A stretch of 38,891 nucleotides of DNA from an uncultured Clostridium sp. (lineage in GTDB: Bacteria; Bacillota_I; Bacilli_A; RF39; UBA660). The DNA is taken from positions 1-38,891 of the forward strand of contig CAJJPX010000015.1 in NCBI GenBank assembly GCA_905193755.1. Reading direction: 5' to 3'. The notes under the pieces were generated by a model. That model was not told the DNA's origin and did no database searches. It saw only the letters and a list, made by a program, of their open reading frames with translations. Position numbers and translations under genes: made by a program. Positions 7,577-16,713 of the stretch are shown here, piece after piece; position 1 is the stretch's first letter; every line of letters begins with the position of its first letter.

Positions 7577-8359
7577 AAAAGATTTATATAAAGATAGAAG
7601 AAATTCACTGCATTAATTGCGAGAATACTATTAAATATGCGTTAACGTCTGATAAAGATATTAAAAGAGTTTGTTATTATTTTAGTTTCGATAATAGTCA
7701 TAAGTTTTCTTCTTTATAAAGTGATTGGTTATAATGTATTTAATATGATACCTACGATTGATAGTAGTATTACATATGGTATGTTATTTGTAACTGGACT
7801 ATTAACAAGTATACATTGTATAAGTATGTGTGGTTCAATAAATTTAGTAGCATCTATTAATAATGAAAATAAAAGAAACTTAAAAAGACCGATACTTTAT
7901 AATTTAGGAAGAATTATTTCATATACAACTATAGGTGCTTTAGTAGGACTTCTTGGTAAAGTAATAAGTATCAATAATGTAGTAAGTGGTATTGTATTTT
8001 CATCTATGAAGGGTAAAACTAAAATATTAATTAATAAAATAGCTAGTGTATTAATATTAGTACTTTCATTAATTATGTTAAATAGAGGACTTTTATCATT
8101 AAATATAGATTTATTTAAAAATAATAATTATGGTGATTATGTTAAAACTACTATTAAAGATGGCTATCAAGTAATTGAATTTGATTTAGATTATGATAAG
8201 TATAAAGTTAAGAAGAAGTTAGAAGTGGGTGTTAATATTATTGAATTTATTCCTGATAAAGAGGAAACGATTAGTTATACTTGTTGGATGGATATGATAA
8301 AGAATAATATTAAAGTAATAGATGATATAAGTTATTTTGAAGGTGATAAAAATGAATAA
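7573..8359 (+). pseudogene. Decayed HMA-TauE/SafE-cupredoxin copper protein
   Basis: GTG 7573 opens the start of a heavy-metal-associated domain (IEEIHCINCENTIKYAL), then after about 30 residues the frame goes out of register and stops at 7719. The continuation is in frame +2: a membrane helix (ILVSIIVISFLLYKVIGYNV) leads into LLTSIHCISMCGSINL and YNLGRIISYTTIGALVG, hallmarks of the UreH/TauE-SafE-like module. The usual middle part with the MPCGP motif is absent: GIVFSSMKGKTK jumps to the last helix VLILVLSLIMLNRG. The final cupredoxin-like part keeps YTCWMDMIKNNIKVIDD but lacks its first metal-ligand loop. One frame change plus about three internal losses argue for a relic. A shortened membrane protein could still be made from GTG 7721. 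Confidence 0.65.
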
Positions 8360-10541
8360 GGTTGATCTTAGTATTGGAGGAATGAGTTGTAGTGCTTGTT
8401 CTTCAGGACTTGAAAAGTATTTGAATAAACAAAAGGGTATAGTAGATGCTTCAGTTAATTTAGTACTTGCGATGACTACTATTAAGTATGAAAATATAAG
8501 TATTGAAGATATTGAAAGATATATAAAAGAAGCTGGATTTGAAAGTTTAGGGCCTTATGATTTATTTAAAGAAAAAAGAAGTAAGAATGTTAAAAAGAAT
8601 TTAATAATATTTAGTGCGTTAGTTATAATTTTGTTATATGTGTCTATGGCTCACATGATAGGACTTCCTTGTGTTGACTTTTTAAATATGGAAAAGTATC
8701 CTTTTAATTATGCGGTATGTCTGTTAGTACTTACAATACCATTTATGATATATGGAGCTGATATATTTAAGAGTGGTTATAAGAATTTAATACATAAAAC
8801 ACCTAATATGGATACTTTAGTTTCTATTGGTGTAATATCAAGTTTTATATATAGTTTAGTTAGTACTATTATGATTATAATTGGTAAAGAAATGTATGTT
8901 CATAGTTTATATTTTGAGAGTACTGGAGTAGTTATATATTTTATTAAACTTGGTAGATACATAGATTCTAAAAGTAAAGAGAAGACTAAAGAAGCAATTA
9001 AATCTTTAGTACAAATAACTCCAATGAAAGCATTATTAAAAACAAATGATGGTGAAAAGGAAGTAACTATTGATGAAGTTAAAGTAGGAGACATATTGGT
9101 ATGTAAACCTGGTATGAAGTTTGCTGTTGATGGAATTATAGTAGATGGTAGTACGCATACTGATGAATCATTTATTACAGGAGAGAGTAAACCAAATAAA
9201 AAGAATATAAATGATAAAGTAGTAGCAGGTAGCTTAAATATTGATGGTTCAGTTTTGTATGAAGCAAAATTTATTGGAAAGAATTCAACTATTTCTGAGA
9301 TAGTTAGATTAGTGGTAGATGCCAGTAATACGAAAGCTCCAATTGCTAGATTTGCTGATAGAGTAAGTGGTTACTTTGTACCTAGTATTATCTTAATAGC
9401 TATTGTTACTTTTATTAGTTATTTATTTTTAGGAAAGGGTATTAATGATAGTTTAGTTCATTTTGTTAATGTTCTTGTTGTAAGTTGTCCATGTGCTTTA
9501 GGTCTTGCGACTCCACTTGCAATAGTTGTTAGTGAAGGAGTATGTGCTAAAAACGGAATACTTGTTAAAAATAGTGAAACTTTAGAAAATTCATATAAAG
9601 TAGATGCTATATGTTTTGATAAAACTGGTACTCTTACATATGGAAACCTAAAAGTAAATAAAATTAATAATTATAATGATTATAAAGATAGTGAACTTAA
9701 AGTAATTATTTCATCTTTAGAAAGTAAATCTAGTCATCCGATAGCTAATGCATTTAAAGATGAAAAACTGAAACTTAAAGAAGTAAAGAATTATAAAAAT
9801 ATAGATGGAGTAGGTTTAGAAGGAAAGATTGAAAATAACAAATATTATATTGGTAACTCTAGATTGTTTGAAATACTAAATATTAAAAATGAATATTTAA
9901 GTGATGAAGAAGAATTAACTCTTGAAGGAAATAGTATTCTTTATGTTATAGAAAATAAAAAAGTTATAGCTTTAGTAGGAGTAAAAGATATAATAAGGAC
10001 GGATGCTAAAGATATAATTAGTGAATTAAGTAAAGACAAAGAAGTTATAATGCTTACAGGAGATAATAAAGTAACAGCTGGTGTTATAGCAAAAGAACTT
10101 AATATAAGTAATGTTATTTCTAATGTACTTCCAAGTGAAAAGATAAAAGAAATAAAGAATTTAATGAAAGATAAAACTGTTATGATGATAGGAGATGGAA
10201 TAAATGATGCTCCTAGTCTTGCTACTAGTAATATAGGTGTTTCTATTGGAAGTGGTACTGATATAGCTAATGACTCATCTGATGTAATACTTATGAATGA
10301 TAATTTAGTTAATATAATTAATTTGATAAATATAAGTAAAAAGACAATAAAGATTATAAAAGAAAATTTATTTTGGGCATTCTTTTATAATATATGTATG
10401 ATACCTATAGCTATTGGACTTTTTAGTAGTTTTGAAATAAATATGAATCCTATGATAGCTGGTTTATCTATGACACTAAGTAGTGTTACAGTAATTTTAA
10501 ATACATTAAGATTAAAGAAAATAAAGGTAAGGAAGTGTTAA
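8352..10541 (+). CDS. copA: Copper-exporting P1B-type ATPase
   Basis: 729 residues from ATG 8352; the ribosome site GAAGGTGA (8339-8346) favours it over an in-frame TTG at 8337. One N-terminal HMA domain with GGMSCSAC (Cys13, Cys16) is followed by membrane helices, the TGES actuator loop, the CPC ion site (Cys379, Cys381), DKTGTLT with phosphorylated Asp423, the SSHP motif and GDGINDAP (about 614-621). The CPC and following segments fit Cu(I) export. It overlaps the relic reading frame by 8 bases and is followed 1 base later by the chaperone gene. Regulation is presumably by CsoR. Confidence 0.93.
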   Translation: MNKVDLSIGGMSCSACSSGLEKYLNKQKGIVDASVNLVLAMTTIKYENISIEDIERYIKEAGFESLGPYDLFKEKRSKNVKKNLIIFSALVIILLYVSMAHMIGLPCVDFLNMEKYPFNYAVCLLVLTIPFMIYGADIFKSGYKNLIHKTPNMDTLVSIGVISSFIYSLVSTIMIIIGKEMYVHSLYFESTGVVIYFIKLGRYIDSKSKEKTKEAIKSLVQITPMKALLKTNDGEKEVTIDEVKVGDILVCKPGMKFAVDGIIVDGSTHTDESFITGESKPNKKNINDKVVAGSLNIDGSVLYEAKFIGKNSTISEIVRLVVDASNTKAPIARFADRVSGYFVPSIILIAIVTFISYLFLGKGINDSLVHFVNVLVVSCPCALGLATPLAIVVSEGVCAKNGILVKNSETLENSYKVDAICFDKTGTLTYGNLKVNKINNYNDYKDSELKVIISSLESKSSHPIANAFKDEKLKLKEVKNYKNIDGVGLEGKIENNKYYIGNSRLFEILNIKNEYLSDEEELTLEGNSILYVIENKKVIALVGVKDIIRTDAKDIISELSKDKEVIMLTGDNKVTAGVIAKELNISNVISNVLPSEKIKEIKNLMKDKTVMMIGDGINDAPSLATSNIGVSIGSGTDIANDSSDVILMNDNLVNIINLINISKKTIKIIKENLFWAFFYNICMIPIAIGLFSSFEINMNPMIAGLSMTLSSVTVILNTLRLKKIKVRKC

Positions 10542-10542
10542 T

Positions 10543-10770
10543 ATGTTTGGACATAAAAATAAAGTTATTATTAAAGTGGATGGTATGCACTGTGAACATT
10601 GTGCTAAAAAAGTAAGCGATGCGATAGTAAAAGTAGACGAAAAATATAAAGTAAAAGTTGATTTAAAGTGTGGTGAAGTAACTATTACTAGTAAGAATAC
10701 TATTGACATTGATAATGTAAAAGAAAATGTAAATCAAACTGGATTTACATTTGTTGGTGTAAAGGATTAA
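10543..10770 (+). CDS. copZ: Copper chaperone, HMA domain
   Basis: 75 residues, a single ferredoxin-like HMA domain with the metal site GMHCEHC (Cys17, Cys20). It would pass Cu(I) to CopA and possibly to CsoR. ATG 10543 follows the copA stop by one base and has AAGGAAG upstream. The central part has an extra Cys (DLKCGEV). Family assignment is secure; copper specificity rests on the operon. Confidence 0.88.
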   Translation: MFGHKNKVIIKVDGMHCEHCAKKVSDAIVKVDEKYKVKVDLKCGEVTITSKNTIDIDNVKENVNQTGFTFVGVKD

Positions 10771-10771
10771 T

Positions 10772-11251
10772 ATGAAGAAAATACTTAGTGTTTTAGTAAT
10801 ATTTTCTATATTTATTCTTTATGGTTGTGATAAAGAGCAAGTGGTAGAAGAAAAGAATAATATAATAAGTGTAAATCCAGTAGATGGTAAAATAGAAATT
10901 GATACTACTAACATTACTAGTGATGTTACATTTGTTAATTATGATAGTAATGGTGTTATTATTCAGTTTATAGTAGTACGTGGAACAGATGGAGTTGTTA
11001 GAATTGCATTCAATACTTGTCAAGCATGTAGTCCTTCTCCAAGAGCGTATTTTGTTCAAGAAGGTGAATACTTAAAATGTGAAAACTGCGCTAGTTTATT
11101 TCATATAGATAAAATAGGTGTAGAAAAAGATGGATGTAATCCTATAGTAGTAGAAGAAAAAGAACAAACTGATAATAAAATAATTATTAAGACTGAATAT
11201 GTAGATACTTTTAGAGATAAGTTTGTTAATTGGAAAGGCATAATAGAGTAG
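10772..11251 (+). CDS. DUF2318-type cysteine-rich lipoprotein
   Basis: 159 residues. The signal peptide ends in the lipobox LYGC (Cys19). The domain carries NTCQACSPSPRAYFVQ, LKCENCASLFHIDKIG and DGCNPI, the paired CxxC pattern of DUF2318 proteins, which are thought to bind metal or a cofactor. It begins 1 base after copZ and is the last gene before a terminator, so it is part of the copper response and may bind or oxidise copper outside the membrane (inference). Confidence 0.78.
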   Translation: MKKILSVLVIFSIFILYGCDKEQVVEEKNNIISVNPVDGKIEIDTTNITSDVTFVNYDSNGVIIQFIVVRGTDGVVRIAFNTCQACSPSPRAYFVQEGEYLKCENCASLFHIDKIGVEKDGCNPIVVEEKEQTDNKIIIKTEYVDTFRDKFVNWKGIIE

Positions 11252-11280
11252 TTAGCAATTGTAATGATTGTTAACTTTTT
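11251..11280 (+). terminator. Terminator of the copper operon
   Basis: GTTAGCAAT (11251-11259), loop TGTAATG, ATTGTTAAC (11267-11275) with one G-T pair, then TTTTT. The stem begins on the last base of the stop codon. Confidence 0.8.
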
Positions 11281-11296
11281 AATTTCATGTTAATAT
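11268..11296 (+). promoter_or_regulatory. Candidate promoter for the CYTH gene
   Basis: TTGTTA (11268-11273), 17 bases, TAATAT (11291-11296) with an extended -10 TGT. The -35 lies inside the preceding terminator stem. Confidence 0.45.
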
Positions 11297-11327
11297 ATTT
11301 GTAGATTATATTTTTAGGAGTAGTTTT

Positions 11328-11894
11328 GTGAAAGAAATTGAAATATTAGTTGAAGTATATGATGATATTAAAAAAATTAAAGAAATATTTAAGAAGTTTC
11401 AGTATGTTGGCCTTAAGAAAACAGTTGATGAATATTATTATGACCCACTAAGAGACACATTAAAACCTGATAAGACTGGAGGACTTAATCATTGTTTAAG
11501 ACTTAGAACTAAGAATGATGAATACTCTATAACTTATAAAGATGATGTATTTGATAACGGTAAATGGTTATATTCAGATGAATATGAAACTAAAGTAGAA
11601 TCTATTACAATGGTTAAAAATATATTTGATAGACTTGGACTTGTTAAATTTATGGAGATAGATAACGATAAAGAAACTTATATTTTTAAGGACTATGAAA
11701 TAGTAATTGAAAATGTTAAAGATTTAGGCTTGTTTATGGAAGTGGAGTACTGTACTAATGAAGACGTTGATGTTAAAGAAATTAAAAATAAAATACAAGA
11801 CTTTATAAATAGTTTAGGTATTAATGTTTCAGAAGAATTAAATATGGGAAAACCTGAAATGTATATGAAGAAACATAATATTGTGATTGAATAA
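11328..11894 (+). CDS. CYTH-domain protein (class IV adenylate cyclase/triphosphatase-like)
   Basis: 188 residues starting at GTG with AGGAG 9 bases upstream. The EIEILVEV start is the position of the ExExK motif, but the Lys is not kept. HCLRLRTKNDEYSITYKD is the typical Arg/Lys-rich substrate-binding strand, and FMEIDNDKETYIF and LGLFMEVEY are typical acidic strands of the triphosphate tunnel fold. Family members act on ATP, tripolyphosphate or thiamine triphosphate. The missing ExExK Lys makes activity uncertain. It is monocistronic between terminators. Confidence 0.72.
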   Translation: MKEIEILVEVYDDIKKIKEIFKKFQYVGLKKTVDEYYYDPLRDTLKPDKTGGLNHCLRLRTKNDEYSITYKDDVFDNGKWLYSDEYETKVESITMVKNIFDRLGLVKFMEIDNDKETYIFKDYEIVIENVKDLGLFMEVEYCTNEDVDVKEIKNKIQDFINSLGINVSEELNMGKPEMYMKKHNIVIE

Positions 11895-11942
11895 AATATC
11901 TAGTTCTTATTTGATAGCTATTTGATATTTATGTTTAATATA

Positions 11943-11971
11943 AAAAAATACCTACGAAATGTAGGTTTTTC
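11943..11971. terminator. Bidirectional terminator between convergent genes
   Basis: ACCTAC (11950-11955), loop GAAAT, GTAGGT (11961-11966), with a T-run on the right and an A-run on the left, so it can serve both the CYTH gene and the minus-strand kinase. Confidence 0.8.
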
Positions 11972-12501
11972 TATACATAATTATTTATGTTTTGAAACTC
12001 ACAAGTATCTATAAACTTAATATCATATTCATTACATTGTTTTTCTATTTCTTTACTTATATTTATAAGTTCACTAATTATATTTTCAAGTTCTTCATCA
12101 GTTTTATTAGCAGGCCAACCATCATGAATATATTTTCTTATTTCTGAAACTTTTCTTGTAACTGTAGTGTTAGGATAACCTAGAAAATAAATATCCCATT
12201 TAGTTCTATCAATATATTTAATAATATCTTTTGGATATAAATGTGCTGAATCTAATATATATGAATCACTATCACTTGAATCCATTATACTAATAACTCT
12301 TGACAAAAATAAAGCTAATTTCTTACTTGATTCTTTATCTATAATAACATTACTTGTTATACCAACTTCTTTAAAATTATGTTTAAAACTAGATGTAAAA
12401 TAATCTATTGGTATATGATTATATTTATACTTTTCACATAGTTTACTTGCTAAAAAAGATTTACCACTTTTAGCTACTCCACATATTAATACATTTTTCA
12501 T
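11971..12501 (-). CDS. P-loop kinase-like protein
   Basis: 176 residues with an N-terminal Walker A motif GVAKSGKS (8-15) and a small nucleoside/adenylate-kinase-like layout (AAA_18/Zeta-type P-loop group). SYILDSAHLYP may be the acidic strand, and WDIYFLGYPN a conserved follow-up strand. The substrate cannot be told. It lies downstream of the ABC importer genes on the same strand, but a strong hairpin (12539-12565) separates them. GAGG precedes the ATG. Confidence 0.6.
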   Translation of the reverse strand: MKNVLICGVAKSGKSFLASKLCEKYKYNHIPIDYFTSSFKHNFKEVGITSNVIIDKESSKKLALFLSRVISIMDSSDSDSYILDSAHLYPKDIIKYIDRTKWDIYFLGYPNTTVTRKVSEIRKYIHDGWPANKTDEELENIISELINISKEIEKQCNEYDIKFIDTCEFQNINNYV

Positions 12502-12538
12502 AATAACCTCACTAACTATATTATAAAATATAAATTAA

Positions 12539-12565
12539 AACTTATAAAGACGAACTTTATAAGTT
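12539..12565 (-). terminator. Terminator of the ABC importer operon
   Basis: AACTTATAAAG (12539-12549) and CTTTATAAGTT (12555-12565) form a perfect 11-bp stem around ACGAA, with TTTTAATTT on the minus-strand 3' side. It overlaps the permease stop codon. Confidence 0.75.
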
Positions 12566-13340
12566 ATTTGTTTTTACTTATCACTTCAATAACCTTATAC
12601 ATAACTATTGAAATAATAGTTAATAAGAATATACCAGTCATTACTAAATCTAAATTAAATACTTGTGATCCATATAATATTAAATAACCAATACCTGCCT
12701 TAGATGTTAAGAACTCTCCCATAATAACACCTATTAGACACATAGATATATTTATTTTTAATGTATTAATAATAGTACTTTTATTAGATGGTATTACTAC
12801 ATTAAATAATATATCTTTTTTAGTAGCATTAAAAGTCTTTAATAACTTTATCTTTAACTTATCAGTGTTTACAAAACCATTATATATAGTTTGAATACTA
12901 ACAATAACAGATATTAATATAGCCATAGTAATAATACCATTTTGATTAGCTCCAATCCATATAATAATTATAGGACCTAATGCCACCTTAGGAAGACTAT
13001 TTAATATAGTTAAATAAGGATCAATTACTTTAGATAGAAAATCACTTTCATATAAAATTATAGATATAATAATAGAGAGAAGAGTAGTTATCATAAAAGA
13101 AATAATAGTTTCTTTTATAGTTATCCATATATGAATAAATAGATTATTTTCAATATAAAGTTTAGAGATAGTACTTAATATTTTAGTGGGGGAACTAGTA
13201 ATAAAAGAATTTATATAATTATGACTAGCTAGAAATTGCCAAATGATTATAAAAAATATAAATATACTAATTTGTGTAATAGATATTAAAAGTTTATTTA
13301 GTTTTAAATTTCTTAGATATTTTTTATGTTCATTACTCAT
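12564..13340 (-). CDS. ABC importer permease (SsuC/TauC/ThiX type)
   Basis: 258 residues with about six membrane helices. The block LPKVALGPIIIIWIGANQNG matches the BPD_transp_1 permeases of the nitrate/sulfonate/taurine/pyrimidine-precursor group. Its start overlaps the ATPase 3' end by 8 bases. It is last in a gene order of binding protein, ATPase, permease, and moves the substrate across the membrane with the ATPase next door. Confidence 0.88.
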   Translation of the reverse strand: MSNEHKKYLRNLKLNKLLISITQISIFIFFIIIWQFLASHNYINSFITSSPTKILSTISKLYIENNLFIHIWITIKETIISFMITTLLSIIISIILYESDFLSKVIDPYLTILNSLPKVALGPIIIIWIGANQNGIITMAILISVIVSIQTIYNGFVNTDKLKIKLLKTFNATKKDILFNVVIPSNKSTIINTLKINISMCLIGVIMGEFLTSKAGIGYLILYGSQVFNLDLVMTGIFLLTIISIVMYKVIEVISKNK

Positions 13341-14085
13341 TATTATCTATTTCCTTCCAGATAAGTTTGTAGTAATCTTTGAATTCTTTAGCATCTCTGT
13401 TATTAATTGGTGTACTTTTATTAGATAAATCTATATTATGAATGTTTTTAATAGTAGCTGGTCTTTTAGAAAAGACAATTATTTTATTACACATAGATAT
13501 TGCTTCTGCGATATCATGAGTTACTATTAAAACAGTTTTATTTTCTTCTTTTATTATTTTAAATACATCATCTCCAACTTTTAATCTAGTTTGATAGTCT
13601 AACGCACTATATGGTTCATCAAGAAGTAATATATCTGGATGCATAGCTAGTGTTCTAATAAGAGCTAGTCTTTGTTTCATACCACCTGATAAGGAACTTG
13701 GATACTTATCGATAAAATCATATAGATCATACTTCTTTAATAGAGATAATACATATTCTTTATTTTCTTTAGTGAGATTATGTTTTATCTTTAAGCCAAG
13801 TAATGCATTATCAAGAATTGTAAGCCATGGAAATAATGCATCTTCTTGAAGCATATATGAAACTTTTATACCATTTTTAATATTTATATTTCCATTATAG
13901 TTTTTATCAAGATTAGATATTATGTTTAATATTGAACTTTTACCACATCCGGATGGACCTATTAGTCCGATGAAGTCTCCTTCATTAATAGAGAAACTTA
14001 CATTATTTAAAGCATCTATTTCTCCTTCAGTAGTATGATAAGTTTTAGATATATTTTTAACTTCTAAAATATTAGTTGTATTCAT
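13333..14085 (-). CDS. ABC importer ATPase (SsuB/TauB/ThiZ type)
   Basis: 250 residues. Walker A GPSGCGKSS (43-51), Q-loop region MLQEDALFPWLTILDN typical of this subfamily, signature LSGGMKQR, Walker B ILLLDEP with SALD, and the switch His in VTHD. It overlaps the binding-protein gene by 14 bases and the permease by 8, so the three genes are translationally coupled. Confidence 0.92.
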   Translation of the reverse strand: MNTTNILEVKNISKTYHTTEGEIDALNNVSFSINEGDFIGLIGPSGCGKSSILNIISNLDKNYNGNINIKNGIKVSYMLQEDALFPWLTILDNALLGLKIKHNLTKENKEYVLSLLKKYDLYDFIDKYPSSLSGGMKQRLALIRTLAMHPDILLLDEPYSALDYQTRLKVGDDVFKIIKEENKTVLIVTHDIAEAISMCNKIIVFSKRPATIKNIHNIDLSNKSTPINNRDAKEFKDYYKLIWKEIDNNE

Positions 14086-15040
14086 TAGTTATTAAATCAT
14101 CAATATTTACTTTCTTATCTATTGTTTTACCATATATCATAATATCTAATAATCTATTATAGTCTTTCTTATTTATGTATGTTGATTTATACCAAGAGTC
14201 AGCACTCTTATATCTTTCAACTATTGTTGTTAAGTCTTCAATAGAAGTATCACTAAATTGATTTTTAATAGCATTAGCTATAGTCTTTGAATCGTTTTTA
14301 TGAACAAATTCTAATCCTTTATTTAAAGCTTCGTTGAATTTCTTTATAACATCTTTATTCTTTTTGATATAACTTTCTTTAGCATAGAAAGCAGTGTAGG
14401 GAACAGTACCAGATATGTTACCAAGAGATGATAATACACAACCTGAACCTTCTTTTTCTACTTTTAGAGCATTTGGTTCAAATAGATTTACAAAGTCTCC
14501 TTGACCACTAATGTATGCACCAGTTAGAGATGCAAAGTCTATAGATGTATCAATATTAACATCTTTTTCACCAATATTAGATTCTTTTAGGGCATACTTA
14601 AACATAAGTAATGGCATACCACCACTTCTTCCTGCTAATACTTTTTTACCTTTTAAGTCTAGAATACTAAAGTTATCTTTATATTTACAATCACCTACTA
14701 TAAATTGACCATCTCTTTTAGTAAGAGAAGCAAATGTAATTAGTTTTTCATTACTATTATTGTAAACATAAACAGTTGCTTCAGGACCAGAGAATCCTAT
14801 ATTAGCGTCTCCTGATATTACAGAAGAAGCTACCTTATCAGCACCTGGAGTTAATACTACTTCAATATCAAGACCAACACTTTCAAAATATTTATTTTCA
14901 AGAGCTACATACCAAGGACTATAGAATACAGAATGTGTAACTTCTGAAACTACAATTTTATTACTTTCTTCTTTCTTAAAAGAAAAAGCAATTATAAATA
15001 TTAAAAATATAGTTACTACTACAAGAATTATCTTTTTCAT
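14072..15040 (-). CDS. ABC importer substrate-binding protein (NMT1/THI5-like)
   Basis: 322 residues. The start FYSPWYVALENKYFESVGLD, then GDANIGFSGPE and LKGKKVLAGRSGG, is characteristic of the NMT1/SsuA family. Members bind thiamine pyrimidine precursors, alkanesulfonates, nitrate or flavin precursors. I cannot decide the ligand, and no riboswitch is visible in the 60 bases upstream. The N-terminus is a membrane helix (4-20) with no lipobox Cys, so the protein appears to be held by an uncleaved helix instead of a lipid. GAGG precedes the ATG. Confidence 0.82.
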   Translation of the reverse strand: MKKIILVVVTIFLIFIIAFSFKKEESNKIVVSEVTHSVFYSPWYVALENKYFESVGLDIEVVLTPGADKVASSVISGDANIGFSGPEATVYVYNNSNEKLITFASLTKRDGQFIVGDCKYKDNFSILDLKGKKVLAGRSGGMPLLMFKYALKESNIGEKDVNIDTSIDFASLTGAYISGQGDFVNLFEPNALKVEKEGSGCVLSSLGNISGTVPYTAFYAKESYIKKNKDVIKKFNEALNKGLEFVHKNDSKTIANAIKNQFSDTSIEDLTTIVERYKSADSWYKSTYINKKDYNRLLDIMIYGKTIDKKVNIDDLITNEYN

Positions 15041-15059
15041 ATAACCTCACTTTCATAGT

Positions 15060-15088
15060 AATATATTCTAAATAATATTTTTTGTTAA
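15060..15088 (-). promoter_or_regulatory. Promoter of the ABC importer operon
   Basis: On the minus strand: TTAACA (15083-15088), 17 bases, TATATT (15060-15065). It starts directly after the terminator of the upstream minus-strand gene. Confidence 0.55.
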
Positions 15089-15110
15089 ATTAAAAAGACT
15101 TTATAAAGTC
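15089..15110 (-). terminator. Terminator of the transglutaminase-like gene
   Basis: GACTTTATAAAGTC (15097-15110) is a perfect palindrome followed on the minus strand by TTTTTAATTTAAC. It contains the stop codon of the gene at 15101. Confidence 0.65.
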
Positions 15111-16600
15111 ATTTCTAATGTCTCATCTAAAGTCTTTATTAGAGGTTCTTCAATGTTTTCTACTTCTTGCATTCTATTTCTAAGTTCATCACTTACTACT
15201 ATAAATTCATCACTAATTAAATTTAATAAATTATTTAATTTCTTAAATATTCCCTTAACTGGATCTAAATAATAATATGTATTACTATTATCAATAGAAA
15301 ATATAATATCGAATTGTTTTCTTCTAGTAGAGTAGATTACATATCTTTGTATTCTATTTCTATATAAAGAATATTTAGGATTTAGTTTTATTCCTTCACT
15401 AGCTTTAGCTTCTCTTAATTCTGGAAACATATTTTCAATAAACATATCAATAAAGTCTAATTTCTCAGATAGTCCTGTGAATCTTGCTGTAAGAGGAGAT
15501 GATTTTTCATTAAAGTTAAAAAACTTTGGAAATAGATATTCAAATTTCTTTTCTAAATATTCTTGAGAACAATATCCATGTCTTTCTATCTTATATTTAT
15601 CATCAACAAAGTTAATACCTAGTTGACTAATTAAATTTCTATATTTTTTAGCATCTTTATTTTGAAGAGAATTTCTAAGAGCATTGATTTTACCATTTAC
15701 ATCTTTGTCTTCGTTTGGATTATGTCCATAGAATGTAGCTCTTTCTCTTATGAATTCTATCCATTTATCTATTTCATTCATATCAAAATCTTTTGTATTA
15801 AGATAGTCTTCTATAAACATATTATTAACTTTATATTTTGTTATATCTTTGAAAAATTTAGTATCATAGCCTAGTTCCATTAAATAACAATTTTTTCTTA
15901 AATATGCTCTTAGATTTTCTATGAATATATTATCATAACCATCATATCTTTTTTGTTTACTTCCTTCAGTAACAGTGTATGGTTTAATATATCCGATTTT
16001 TTCATCTATTTGTGTTAATTCGTCATCATTTAAAACAGTATGTTTGATTTCAGGACCTTTATATTGTATTTCTTCTTCACCTTTTTTATTAACTCTAGTA
16101 TATGTTATATTATTAGCAAAGTGTTCAGTTTTCATATTAAATTGTATATTAAATAAATCAGGTACAATAGTTAAAAAATAAGTTCTATTATTCTCACCAG
16201 TGACTGCTAAAAACCAATGGTGTACTTCTAAAGTTTCTAGGGTTTCTTCGTCAGTAAAAGGATTATATTGAGTTGTTTCTATTAGGTTGCTTTTAATACC
16301 TAGTTTTTTATATATTCTTTGTAATACAATTGCTGCTGATTTACATATAACAGATAAATTACGTATTTGTTTACTTTCATAAGTACTTTTGATTTTTTTA
16401 TAATCATAATTTTTATTATCAAGTTTTCTACCTAGTGAATAGAAGAAACCTACGTTTTTAGAAATATATTTTCCTATATATAAGTAAACATATCTTATGA
16501 TTTCATCTTTATTCCAAGATGGGTTAATAGAGTTTATTAATTCATCTTCAATGATTTTAAGTTTTTGTTCTTCATTTACTTTTACATAACCAGGTATCAT
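15101..16600 (-). CDS. Transglutaminase-like cysteine enzyme, cytoplasmic
   Basis: 499 residues with no signal peptide or membrane helix. Residues 30-150 fit a transglutaminase-like core: helix DEIIRYVYLYIGKYIS, then NLSVICKSAA with Cys86, EVHHWFLAV with His127/128 and VPDLFN with Asp148, giving a Cys-His-Asp triad in the right order. The remaining 350 residues are helical, charged and not recognised. Proteins of this fold act as proteases, cross-linkers or peptide N-glycanase-like enzymes. The gene is single, has an AAGGAGA ribosome site, and is divergent from the BspA-like gene at 16714. Confidence 0.6.
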   Translation of the reverse strand: MIPGYVKVNEEQKLKIIEDELINSINPSWNKDEIIRYVYLYIGKYISKNVGFFYSLGRKLDNKNYDYKKIKSTYESKQIRNLSVICKSAAIVLQRIYKKLGIKSNLIETTQYNPFTDEETLETLEVHHWFLAVTGENNRTYFLTIVPDLFNIQFNMKTEHFANNITYTRVNKKGEEEIQYKGPEIKHTVLNDDELTQIDEKIGYIKPYTVTEGSKQKRYDGYDNIFIENLRAYLRKNCYLMELGYDTKFFKDITKYKVNNMFIEDYLNTKDFDMNEIDKWIEFIRERATFYGHNPNEDKDVNGKINALRNSLQNKDAKKYRNLISQLGINFVDDKYKIERHGYCSQEYLEKKFEYLFPKFFNFNEKSSPLTARFTGLSEKLDFIDMFIENMFPELREAKASEGIKLNPKYSLYRNRIQRYVIYSTRRKQFDIIFSIDNSNTYYYLDPVKGIFKKLNNLLNLISDEFIVVSDELRNRMQEVENIEEPLIKTLDETLEMTL

Positions 16601-16657
16601 ATGTATCTCCTTATCTTAGATAAGTATATCACATATTAAGTATTATTTATATTAAAG

Positions 16658-16686
16658 TTGAACATTTTCTTTTAAAATATTATAAT
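16658..16686 (+). promoter_or_regulatory. Promoter for the BspA-like gene at 16714
   Basis: TTGAAC (16658-16663), a 17-base spacer and perfect TATAAT (16681-16686). Transcription should start near 16693, with GAGG just before the ATG. Confidence 0.7.
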
Positions 16687-16713
16687 TATTTTAGATGATA
16701 GAAGAGGTTATTT

